Shown: piece after piece, positions 14,744 through 22,500 of the stretch
How positions within the stretch are numbered: position 1 is the first letter of the stretch
Layout of the letters: every line of letters begins with the position of its first letter
Assembly: GCA_030141605.1 (NCBI GenBank)
Contig: JAQGDQ010000426.1
Span: 12,501-35,000 of the forward strand
Source of the DNA: Tubiluchus corallicola
Taxonomy: Eukaryota; Priapulida; Priapulimorpha; Priapulimorphida; Tubiluchidae
Length of the DNA: 22,500 nt
Direction of reading: 5' to 3'
Notes under the pieces: generated by a model
The model's database searches: none
Seen by the model: only the letters and a program-made list of their open reading frames with translations
What the model was told of the DNA's origin: nothing
Program-made: the position numbers and the translations under genes

Positions 14744-14881
14744 TTCAAGTTCGATAACTGTGTAGGACTTAGTACAAAGGACTTAGTAAAGAAATAACCA
14801 AGATATATTAATTTTATATTAGTTGCACATAAATACAACAATTATGCATAATAAAATAAAAAAAAAATTATATAAATATCT

Positions 14882-15063
14882 TATGTCTATAGTCTACATT
14901 CATTTATGTCTATGGTCTACATTCATTTGTGTCTATGGTCTACATTCATTTATGTCTATAGTCTATATTCATTTATGTCTATGGTCTACATTCATTTATG
15001 TCTATTGTCTACATTCATTTATGTCTATGGTCTACGTTCATTTATGTCAATGGTTTATTTATA
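14882..15063. repeat. 23-bp minisatellite next to the stop codon of gene copy 2
   Basis: About seven full 23-bp units plus partial units at each end, same consensus as 6551-6757, ending just before the TAA of exon 5. Confidence 0.92.
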
Positions 15064-15069
15064 CATTCA

Positions 15070-15267
15070 TTAATTTTCACAATAGGCTTTTCTTGCATCC
15101 AGGACTTCTTGTAAAGCTGTCCTGCATATAGCGAGCTGTTCTAATAGTCTCACTAAAATTATATGCGTAGCGTCTCTCATTTCGCTGATTGAGTCTTCAT
15201 GGTATTTATATGTAGGACAGACTGGCTTCTCTCTCGCTGCAAAATCCAGAAATTCTGACACTGGATC
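15070..15267 (-). CDS. exon 5 (terminal), copy 2
   Basis: 198 nt including TAA, reading DPVSEFLDFAAREKP to KAYCEN. Substitutions against copy 1 include Val to Glu, Gly to Ser, Lys to Leu and several conservative changes in the helix before AICRTAL. Confidence 0.75.
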   Translation of the reverse strand, partial: DPVSEFLDFAAREKPVCPTYKYHEDSISEMRDATHIILVRLLEQLAICRTALQEVLDARKAYCEN

Positions 15268-15561
15268 CTGTAACAGAAGTACAGAATAACATAAAAATAT
15301 TAATTTAAAATATTTATTTGTTTTATTTATAATACATCTATGGACTTAGTCAAGAGGCTTATATGTCTATTAAAACATCGTAAAATAATTCGACAATGTA
15401 CAGAAAGCAAAATTAGAGCTAAAAGTACAAAATACATGGTACATGCCTTTTGCCATTTATATGCACGCTGTCATATCAAAATATAATCATTATTATTAAT
15501 ATCTATTCTTCTCCGTGTTTCTTGACATTGCATTTGTATTTACACTTCCAAATAAATTTAC

Positions 15562-15644
<83 letters not shown>

Positions 15645-17665
15645 TACGTTATTATTACATGGTTAGTACAATATAAATATTCAAGTAGGTGCAAATAAAT
15701 TAAAAATGCTGGTAAAAAGATGAAAACTTGGTTAGTACGAAAAAATTGTATAATTATGGTAAAAAATTTACATCTTACATCATTTTTTCAATCACACATT
15801 TTCTAGTAAATATTTTTTAAAAGTTTCTTAATTTATTTATATTACTGGCTTGTTTTATTTGGGTAAATTATTCACATTACAGCACAATTATACATGACAG
15901 AATGTTATATTACTTTGGTTCTGCGCTTAGGATGGAATTTGTGGCATTGTTGAGTTTGGTATTAATGCTGTCGGAAAGTCCGTTTTAAACCAAGCCTGGC
16001 TCGCATGCTTCTGATACTTATACCTCTTATTTCTGGAGAACGGGCACGTGCCTAGGGCGTTTGTGAGGATGGTTGAATAGTCCATTCAACGGTGGGTGTA
16101 ATACTCTTATTTAGATTTCACGGGAGAACCACCGTCAATGCCTGCTACGGGCATTTTCCCGGACCCAACTCCCAATTTTTTCGAAATGATTCAGTGGGAC
16201 TCTTGGAAGGAAATATAAGGCTCTTTAGAAAGAGGAAGAGCAGGGCTACACGATGATATGAGCTGCATTTTAGGATGCTTCCTTTCTGAGGAGCTGTGAC
16301 GAGTTGATTGAAGGTTCCATTTTGGCAACTTTCGCTTGGAAAACTGCTGACGCAACGCAATTGTTGTGACGTCATCCATTATACTCTGTCTATAATCTTA
16401 GAACTTTAATTCAGTAAAAGCTGCTACTGGCTTTGCGTTGTAAATGAGGACTATAGGATGTTTGCGTATTATTGATTATAAGTATATTTATAAGCAAAAT
16501 TGTTTTGCTAGTAAGAAATAAAAACTATTAGTTACAGCGTTTACCCAACTCATTGTTTTCGTTTAATTTTGCTAATTTTTTGTTTTTTATATTTTTTAAA
16601 TAATAAATTCATAAGCACTTTTTACAGGTGACTATTTTGCATGTTAAATGGTAAGTTTTTAGTTTCTGTTAAATTGGAAAAATGGAGCCAGTTTTTTGGG
16701 TAACTTGAACTTTTTTGTAAACAAGATTTTTTTCTGCAGTTATAATTAAAAATCAACTGCACAGTTAAAATTTGAACTCAAAAAATTAAAGATTCTTAGA
16801 TTTTTATTGTGATTTGAACCACATACTTAGAGCAGATGTGTGAATAAGCACAAAACTGGAGTTTTAGTTCACACGAGAAAGTTTTTTCATTGTAAATATG
16901 GCAATGGTCACGCCGGTTATCCAGAAAACCAGAACTTACCATGTTAACATACACGTCATCAGTAGTGAGTTCCTCCCCTTCACTGTTAACAATGGTAGAT
17001 CTCAACCCATCATCACTAGACTCTGAATTGAGTCTGCTCGAATCAATCTTTGTGGAAATAGGTTCAACGTTTGAACGTTCGACTTTTGATTCCCTTCCAC
17101 CAATACTGTTTGTCTCTTCTATACTCAATTCGTCTTTCTCAACATTGTGCAGTTCCTCGGAAGATGACTCCTCTGGCGTTATGGCAAAGAAAGGAAGATC
17201 AGCTATATTATTAAAGATGGTGTCCAAGTAGTCTTCCAGTTTCTTTAGCTCGTCTTTTCTAATACTGTGGAGCAATACTTTATTGATTTTTGGAACCATT
17301 GTCAAAAAATGGTAGTGTTGTACAGAGTAGGCGATCTTCCTACACAGCTGTGCCTAAAAATACAAATTCATTGAAAATAGATCAACAAAATGGATGAATA
17401 GTTAAATTTTTGTACCGATATGTCATACAAGGCATCATGCAAGTACATTACTTCCCTTATAAATAACAAACCGTCTTCTTAAAAAATATTTCAGGGTAAG
17501 TTATTAATTTATTATAAAGGCGATTATATTTATGAATAATGCACCATAAAAAGATGGCAAATAAACGATGAAGATGATTGCAAAGATGATGATGATGTTG
17601 ATGATGAAAACGATAGTCGATGATGATGATGATGATCGATGATGACGACGATGATGATGAAAGTT

Positions 17666-17702
<37 letters not shown>

Positions 17703-19845
17703 CTGAAAATAATAGAATAAAGTGCAAAAGAACGACGAGGACGAAGAACGATGATAAAATGTGGAAAACAATGGGGGGAAAGACGCTGTACTTACAAGCG
17801 ATTCAAGGTCTGTTGGTTTAAAAAACGCAGTCACTGGAGATATGTATCGGTAATCTTTGTCTTCACAGTCTGGATCACAGTCCATTTGTTCCACTATTAA
17901 CAGCTTACAGTCTTTGTCTGGTACTGGACTTAATAACCACTGTTTTCGTAGCTGAAAAATGCAACACAGTTTCACACAGAGGGACTCAGCTAAAAATTCA
18001 TTATGGAAATTGTTTGGAATTTTTTTTTTTGGAAATTGTTATTTTAAGTCAGATTAAACATGCTTGGCCCAAAGTTTATTGCAAATCGTAATTCTAACCT
18101 TGCATATTTTGGGAGACCTTCAAAACTACTTCTCCATATTCAAACCAGATAGACATAGACATAGACATAGACATGGACCTAGACATAAACATAGACACAG
18201 ACATAGACCTAGGCATTTTTTATTAATCTCCTCATTTACATCAGAATACAAATAGGCCATAATTACTATATAGACATAGGCATAAACATAGACACAGACA
18301 TAGACATGACATAGACATGGACATGGACCTAGACATTGACATGGACCAAGACATAGACATGGACCTAGACATGGACATAGACATGGACCTAAACATAGCC
18401 ATAGACCTAGGCATAAACATAGACATAGACATGGGCCTAGACATAAACATAGACATAGACATAGACCTAGGCATAAACATAGACATAGACATGGACCTAA
18501 ACATAAACATAGACATAGACATAAACATAGACATGGACCTAGACATAAACATAGGCATAGACATGGACCTAGACATAAACATAGACATACACATGGACCT
18601 AGGCATTTTTTATTTATCTCCTCATTTACATCAGAATACAAATAGGCCGTAATTAGACATTGGCATAAACCAGTTGCTACAGCTACTACGCCTACTTCTA
18701 CAGCCAAGCAAAAATGGAATATTGATCTTTGATTTCCTCCAGTAAAATTAGTTTCGTTTTATAGTGGATAGTGAGTTGTATTGGTTGTGTGTAGCTGCTT
18801 ATTGATGCTTGAGGAATGGCAAAGCTATGAAGAGTCTGATTATAAAATGACACGTTTATTAAACATCAACACAGTAAATATAAATAGCAATGCCATAGGC
18901 CCCTGATCTAACGGTCTGTACGCTCCGGCTCCCAGACTCAATCTGAGACTCATTTCTTGATGAGGAGGCCCCGCACACCTTATATATTGTGTGCAATGGC
19001 GAATGCCTCATTTCCTTGGATCACGTAATCACGTGACACCACTCCTTAACTGGCTTCATCATACCAGCATCTATCAACATAATTATTTATTATAATCTAC
19101 TGCTCTTAGCATAATTTAACAGGTTCTCTTTAACAGGTTCTCTTTACTCCTCCTTTTGACACACACGGTCGGATTCTAAATGACGAAAGGTCCGTGATTG
19201 CACAACTTGCTTTTTTAATTTGCATAATAAAACCTAATAATAAACTTACGAACTGTGCTTGGATATGTTCCACAAAATAGATGCAGAGATCCAGACGGGA
19301 AACTACAGCCTCTATTTCGCTATGGTACACGTTAGGGAAGAGTTGTGCAATGGGCCTTGTTGATACCAATGAGGTGAACCAATAGTGAGTCCACAAGATT
19401 ATTGCAACGTAACAAAAACAACCTGTTGAAAAAAAGATTTAAACTCACATAAGCTAATGAAAATTAAGCAACTCTAGAATGGTTATTTTTTAGATTTAAT
19501 ACCTATAGGTAATTTGCTTTCTAATATATCACATTTGCATATTATATAAGACGAGTCGTTTGACGAAAGTGTCCAAGTGTCCATTCCTGTAGCAAATAGT
19601 GCAAATGATCTTCGAAACATTAATCAATGTCAAAAACCACTTGTTTTTTTTACTCGTGTTTGTCTTATAAATATGTGTGTTCAGTTTACCTATGATATTA
19701 AGTCTTTACAGCATATTATGTAAGGCGGATCGTTTGACGAAAGTTTGCGAAAAACATCCATAAATAAAATTTTCAAATGTATCAATAGATGTTCAATTAA
19801 CACATCAATTCAGCATTATTATTTTAACTTACTATGATATTTCAT
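15070..19845 (-). CDS. five-exon gene for a predicted secreted 8-cysteine protein, copy 2 (family unknown)
   Basis: Exons on the minus strand: 19845-19833, 19422-19250, 17951-17796, 17353-16940, 15267-15070. Same splice sites and phases as copy 1, giving 317 residues. Signal peptide MKYHSCFCYVAIILW to STRPIA, then QLFPNVYHSEIE. All eight mature cysteines of copy 1 are kept (DLCIYF, DKDC, MDC, PDCED, QLCRK, PVCPTYK, AICRTAL, AYCEN). About 56 residues differ from copy 1, plus a 4-residue deletion at the start of exon 3. Differences cluster in the Cys-containing modules and spare the acidic linker. No stop or frameshift, so both copies appear intact. Function unknown; family not recognised. Confidence 0.78.
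15560..15643. repeat. (ATT)n microsatellite, copy 2
   Basis: Shorter counterpart of 7259-7377. The empty site for the pogo element (ATTATTACATGG, single TA) lies just to its right. Confidence 0.95.
15900..16385 (-). other. GC-richer decayed block in intron 4, copy 2
   Basis: Counterpart of 8040-8520 with a 1-nt deletion near 16322 and a ~27-nt insertion at about 16065-16091 that contains the inverted pair TTGAAT/ATTCAA. Frames seen here do not match those of copy 1. Confidence 0.4.
16940..17353 (-). CDS. exon 4 (helical module plus acidic linker), copy 2
   Basis: 414 nt, same length and splice sites as copy 1. Begins AQLCRKIAYSVQHYHFLT; the linker from SSSEELHN to DDVYVNM is almost identical to copy 1. 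Confidence 0.75.
17570..17705. repeat. GATGAT-type simple repeat in intron 3, copy 2
   Basis: Counterpart of 9700-9835 with small length changes. Confidence 0.85.
17796..17951 (-). CDS. exon 3 (Cys-rich module), copy 2
   Basis: 156 nt: LRKQWLLSPVPDKDCKLL, then MDCDPDCEDKDYRYI, ending TDLESL. About 13 of 52 aligned residues differ from copy 1 while all three cysteines stay. Confidence 0.75.
18151..18603. repeat. GACATA-type hexamer array with duplicated module, intron 2, copy 2
   Basis: Runs at about 18151-18210 and 18280-18603, with the same unique module after each run as in copy 1. The long Cys-Leu frame over this region is a repeat artefact. Confidence 0.92.
18836..19086 (-). mobile_element. 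possible solo LTR remnant in intron 2, copy 2
   Basis: Counterpart of 10870-11120 with the same minus-strand AATAAA; the TATA-like box reads ATATATAAGG after CACACA. It predates the duplication. Confidence 0.35.
19250..19422 (-). CDS. exon 2 (signal peptide core and first helix), copy 2
   Basis: 173 nt, CFCYVAIILWTHYWFTSL to FVEHIQAQF. The signal-peptide core is conserved; the cleavage region and the exon end are changed. Confidence 0.76.
19833..19845 (-). CDS. exon 1 (13-nt coding start), copy 2
   Basis: Same ATGAAATATCATA and GTAAGTT donor as copy 1. Confidence 0.7.
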
Positions 19846-19933
19846 ATCTTAGCAAATGAAATATTAAAACTAAAGGACAACGAGAGTTTCGACAGAATAT
19901 TTTGAAATGATGTTCAACTTCGAGCTGTCATGA

Positions 19934-19941
19934 TATTTATA
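19934..19941 (-). promoter_or_regulatory. TATA box of gene copy 2
   Basis: Minus-strand TATAAATA, 89 nt upstream of the ATG, the same spacing as in copy 1. Confidence 0.55.
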
Positions 19942-20029
19942 GGCACCCCATGGGCTATTTTTAGACAAATGGCTATAATATCGGTAAATTCCTTGTAATA
20001 CGTCAAGTGATGCAATGCACGCGTACTTT

Positions 20030-20038
20030 GGGAATTCC
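20030..20038. promoter_or_regulatory. kappaB/Dorsal-like palindrome GGGAATTCC, promoter of copy 2
   Basis: About 90 bp upstream of the TATA box. The same place in copy 1 (12062-12070) reads GGGAATTAC, one base off. Rel-family proteins bind GGGAATTCC-type sites; whether this one is used is inference. Confidence 0.25.
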
Positions 20039-20196
20039 ACATGTATGCAGTGCTGTACATACGTAATAACTTTCTCACTATACAGCATAATATAGGTCTA
20101 CGTGTAGATCGTGAGTCGTGACAAGTATGTGCATTCCTCCCGGCTATTCCGTTCCGATTTGCGTCTTAGAGTGGATTTGAAAAACTAACTAACTGA

Positions 20197-20216
20197 CTAG
20201 TAAGAAGTGCACTGCA

Positions 20217-20251
<35 letters not shown>

Positions 20252-20342
20252 AATTGTTGTTGCTGTGTTGTTGTCATTGTTATTATTGTCACTGTTGCTG
20301 CTGATATTTCCGTTGTTGTTGTTGTTGCTAAGTTACTGCTAA

Positions 20343-20373
<31 letters not shown>

Positions 20374-20418
20374 ATAGTAGCTGTCGTTGCCGCTGTCCTG
20401 CTGTGCCACTGCTGGCAT
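20197..20418 (-). CDS. poly-Gln/Asn/Thr ORF, copy 2 (doubtful gene)
   Basis: 73 codons, same start MPAVAQQDSGNDSYYN and end QCTSY as copy 1, with longer Asn and Gln runs and a short middle deletion, all in frame. Confidence 0.3.
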
Positions 20419-20439
20419 ATTTCGTCATAGTATCTTAAA

Positions 20440-21480
20440 TGTCAGGATTGGGCTTTAATTTACATTAAACAAAGGTTAGCTAGGTTGGAAATATAAAACT
20501 ATGTAGTTATACCTACGTGCATAAAGCTTAAAACTAAATTAAACTGAAATTCAAAACTTATAAATTATGAATTTTAATTTTGAATATTTTGAAAATGAGT
20601 TCAATTTATTGGAATAACAAGTTAACAATTTGTCGTATTAGAACTATAACAGGAAAGCGGAAGTACTGTGACGTACGCCGGAAATTGTGTGATAATTTGA
20701 GGCCCATCAAATTACGTGATAGTGCTTCAGAACTACTTTCCGTGTTTTGTGTTACAATTATTTTAAGTTTTGGGAAGCTTATAATGCTTCCCTATTCTTG
20801 TCAATGGATGTCACTGCTTTGAGCACAACGCATTACGTTCAGCTCTGTTTTCATCGTTGGTTTTGTCATCATTTAAGATTCTTATCGAGTTAGCGAAAGC
20901 TGATGTAACTAATATTTTAACTGATGCACTAGCTAGGCTAGCAGCCCAACTCATCCCCATCCAGTTAATGCTGTTCTTGAAAAGAAATCTCTGCTAGCTA
21001 AATTACCATACATAGATAGTCTTTGTTACATTTAATGTTACTTTGAATTTGAATTGAATATGAAATAAATTGTTTTTTTAGGCAATTTTGATGCCAAAAT
21101 TTAGATTAAAACAAGTAGATTAAAGATTAAGATTAATATTTAGATCAAATTTAAATTAAGATTTAGATTAAGATTTAGATTAATTTAGATTAGTACAAAT
21201 CTTTGTCATAACTAATAATAGCTGTTCTAATCCTTAAGTTTAACACTTAGCAGAATTACTCTATTAAACAATAAAATATCTAACATTTAAATCATAATTT
21301 AAAAAAGAAGTTTAACTATATTATTTTTAAATCACACACTCGTGGCAATGCGGTAACCACTGAGTAAGATGGAGCATTGCCCGTCTGTTGCCTATACGAG
21401 GTAGCTACGTATACTCGTTTTATTTTTGGAAGATCAAAAATAGATAAAATCAAAAAATTTAGAAGTTATTTTCGACACTT
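20440..21480. other. gene-free flank with degenerate AGATTA repeats, copy 2
   Basis: Counterpart of 12460-13520; AGATTA-type array at about 21100-21200. Nothing coding supported. Confidence 0.6.
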
Positions 21481-21483
21481 TAC

Positions 21484-21538
21484 CTGGTATGCTTCGGCGC
21501 TCCATGAATTATTATAGAATATCTGTTTCACATTTTGC
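21484..21538 (-). CDS. putative 55-nt microexon, copy 2
   Basis: Identical to 13528-13582, including both splice sites. Confidence 0.3.
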
Positions 21539-21721
21539 CTGCAACATACGTAAAAATAAACATAAACTTAACTGTAAAATAATTTTTCCTCTTCGTTTAA
21601 GGAGTAAAGGCTGGATGTCAGGGCAATTATTCAATGTTTGCGTAAGTTGAATTACTTTATTTCAGCGTAAAATTACATTACACTACAGTAAAATACTACA
21701 ATAAAAACTACATAAAAAGTA

Positions 21722-22027
21722 CTACTGTATGCAATACATACAGCAAATAAACGTTCTTTTGTAGCACGTTCGACGATTATTATTTAAAAACAGTGAATTG
21801 TTACACGTCTTAAAATAACGAGATTGTATAATTCGTTCTACGTTGACAAAAGTTAGTAGATGCTTATTGTTCGCCAGTTCTAGTAATCGTTTTCTAATAC
21901 TGTAACAGGCGTTCTTACGAAGGTACGAAAATGTGGTGATGATAAATTTACACGAATTACAACCATAATTTTTTACAATAATTTTGAACAGCTTCCTGAC
22001 ACCATCATTTATGCAACGCGTATTTTG
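21722..22027 (-). CDS. 101-codon open frame without a start, copy 2
   Basis: Counterpart of 13785-14087. The stop is one codon later because the first stop (TAG) is CAG here. Upstream the frame is closed by TAA at the unit edge. Confidence 0.28.
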   Translation of the reverse strand, partial: QNTRCINDGVRKLFKIIVKNYGCNSCKFIITTFSYLRKNACYSIRKRLLELANNKHLLTFVNVERIIQSRYFKTCNNSLFLNNNRRTCYKRTFICCMYCIQ

Positions 22028-22039
22028 TTAAAGACGGTA

Positions 22040-22047
22040 CTGTCATT
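22040..22047. repeat. left target-site duplication of the hAT-like MITE
   Basis: CTGTCATT, repeated exactly at 22452-22459. Confidence 0.75.
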
Positions 22048-22451
22048 CAGTTCCTATTTCAGCCTAAGCGAGGCCCGGGGAAGTGGGGGCGTGTGAGGCC
22101 CCCTGAGGGGGGCAAAGCACCGGGGCGGGGCTGGCGCTACCATGGTTGGCGCCCAGAAAATTTTTGAATTGCTACAACGCCGGAGAAGCATTTTCGAACA
22201 GAAAATATGGAATTATACAGTTGTTAAAGGAAAGAACAATTGAAAGAAAAACTGCTTTATTCTCAAGACCAGTCCTTAATACTTGTCAATACTGGCAAAC
22301 GGCGCGCGTGCGGCAAGAGAGAGAGAGAGAGGGAGAGAGGAGGCAGTATGTTCGCATAAAGCAAAAAAAAAGTTACCTTCGCGCTAGGCCTCCCTAGAGG
22401 GTGAGGCCCCGGGGAAGTATCCCCGCTCCCCCCCCCCTGAAATAGGTCCTC
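22048..22451. mobile_element. GC-rich hAT-like MITE (non-autonomous)
   Basis: 404 bp between two perfect 8-bp direct repeats. Left end CAGTTCCTATTTCAG; right end, read inward, GAGGACCTATTTCAG. The ends share an 11-bp-scale inverted core (CCTATTTCAG) and a CAG-like tip. An 8-bp duplication and CAG tips are hAT-superfamily traits. The interior is GC-rich near both ends (GAGGCCC(C)GGGGAAGT repeated directly) with a GA-rich tract at 22316-22340. The plus-strand frame at 22146-22397 has no transposase motif. Confidence 0.7.
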
Positions 22452-22459
22452 CTGTCATT
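22452..22459. repeat. right target-site duplication of the hAT-like MITE
   Basis: CTGTCATT, matching 22040-22047. Confidence 0.75.
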
Positions 22460-22500
22460 ACTCGTTAAAATTACAACAATAACTCTTAAAAAGATGCAAT

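Larger units (their letters stand above)
14095..22031. repeat. tandem duplication, unit copy 2 (~7.9 kb)
   Basis: Head-to-tail copy of 5795-14091, in the same orientation. Introns and flanks match base for base over long runs. It lacks the pogo element and has a shorter (ATT)n, a longer hexamer array, fewer 23-bp minisatellite repeats, and a ~27-nt insertion near 16065-16091. Confidence 0.95.

Noticed and set aside
18126-18707. 193-codon Cys-Leu-rich minus-strand ORF (and the Met-Asp and Met-Ser frames in both arrays)
   Set aside because: Reads through a GACATA hexamer array whose period keeps all frames open; no non-repeat domain.
22146-22397. 83-codon ORF in the GC-rich MITE as a transposase
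   Set aside because: No DDE, BED or hAT dimerisation motif; part is a GA-rich simple tract.

Overview
This is AT-rich eukaryotic DNA packed with simple repeats and decayed transposable elements (a CR1/Jockey-type LINE, a pogo/Tigger derivative, a hAT-like MITE, LTR-like remnants). Several genes have short exons with good GTAAGT donors and pyrimidine-rich AG acceptors. I read it as an invertebrate nuclear genome, most likely an arthropod; the sequence does not fix the species. No bacterial operons, rRNA, tRNA or CRISPR arrays were seen.

Layout. Positions 1-4560 hold a possible secreted-protein gene on the minus strand: a signal-peptide exon at 4500-4554 and a tentative second exon at 327-541. 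Its putative intron carries a dead, 5'-truncated LINE (about 1320-4395). Positions 4560-5790 are gene-poor and include a purine-rich stretch and a (TAC)n/(TGC)n microsatellite.

From about 5795 to 22030 the window is two head-to-tail copies of one ~8 kb unit: copy 1 about 5795-14091, copy 2 about 14095-22031. Most aligned non-coding sequence differs by only a few percent by eye. Length differences come from microsatellites, a 23-bp minisatellite, a hexamer array, and a 421-bp pogo-type element present only in copy 1.

Each unit carries one minus-strand gene that I could reconstruct exon by exon. A TATA box is followed by a 13-nt first coding exon (MKYH plus a split codon), a signal-peptide exon, two internal exons and a terminal exon. 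All five exons join in frame with consensus splice sites. The products (321 and 317 residues) are predicted secreted proteins with eight conserved cysteines in the mature part, helical-looking ends and an acidic Ser/Thr/Glu linker. I do not recognise the family. The two proteins differ at roughly 18% of residues although their introns are nearly identical. The changes are concentrated in the cysteine-bearing modules, while the linker is almost unchanged. That pattern suggests diversifying selection on a recently duplicated secreted protein and is the main discovery candidate here.

Other open segments kept intact in both copies are a 75-codon ORF downstream of the gene, a poly-Gln/Asn ORF upstream of the promoter, a 55-nt putative microexon and a ~100-codon open frame without a start. 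The right edge of copy 2 abuts a GC-rich hAT-like MITE flanked by a perfect 8-bp target duplication.
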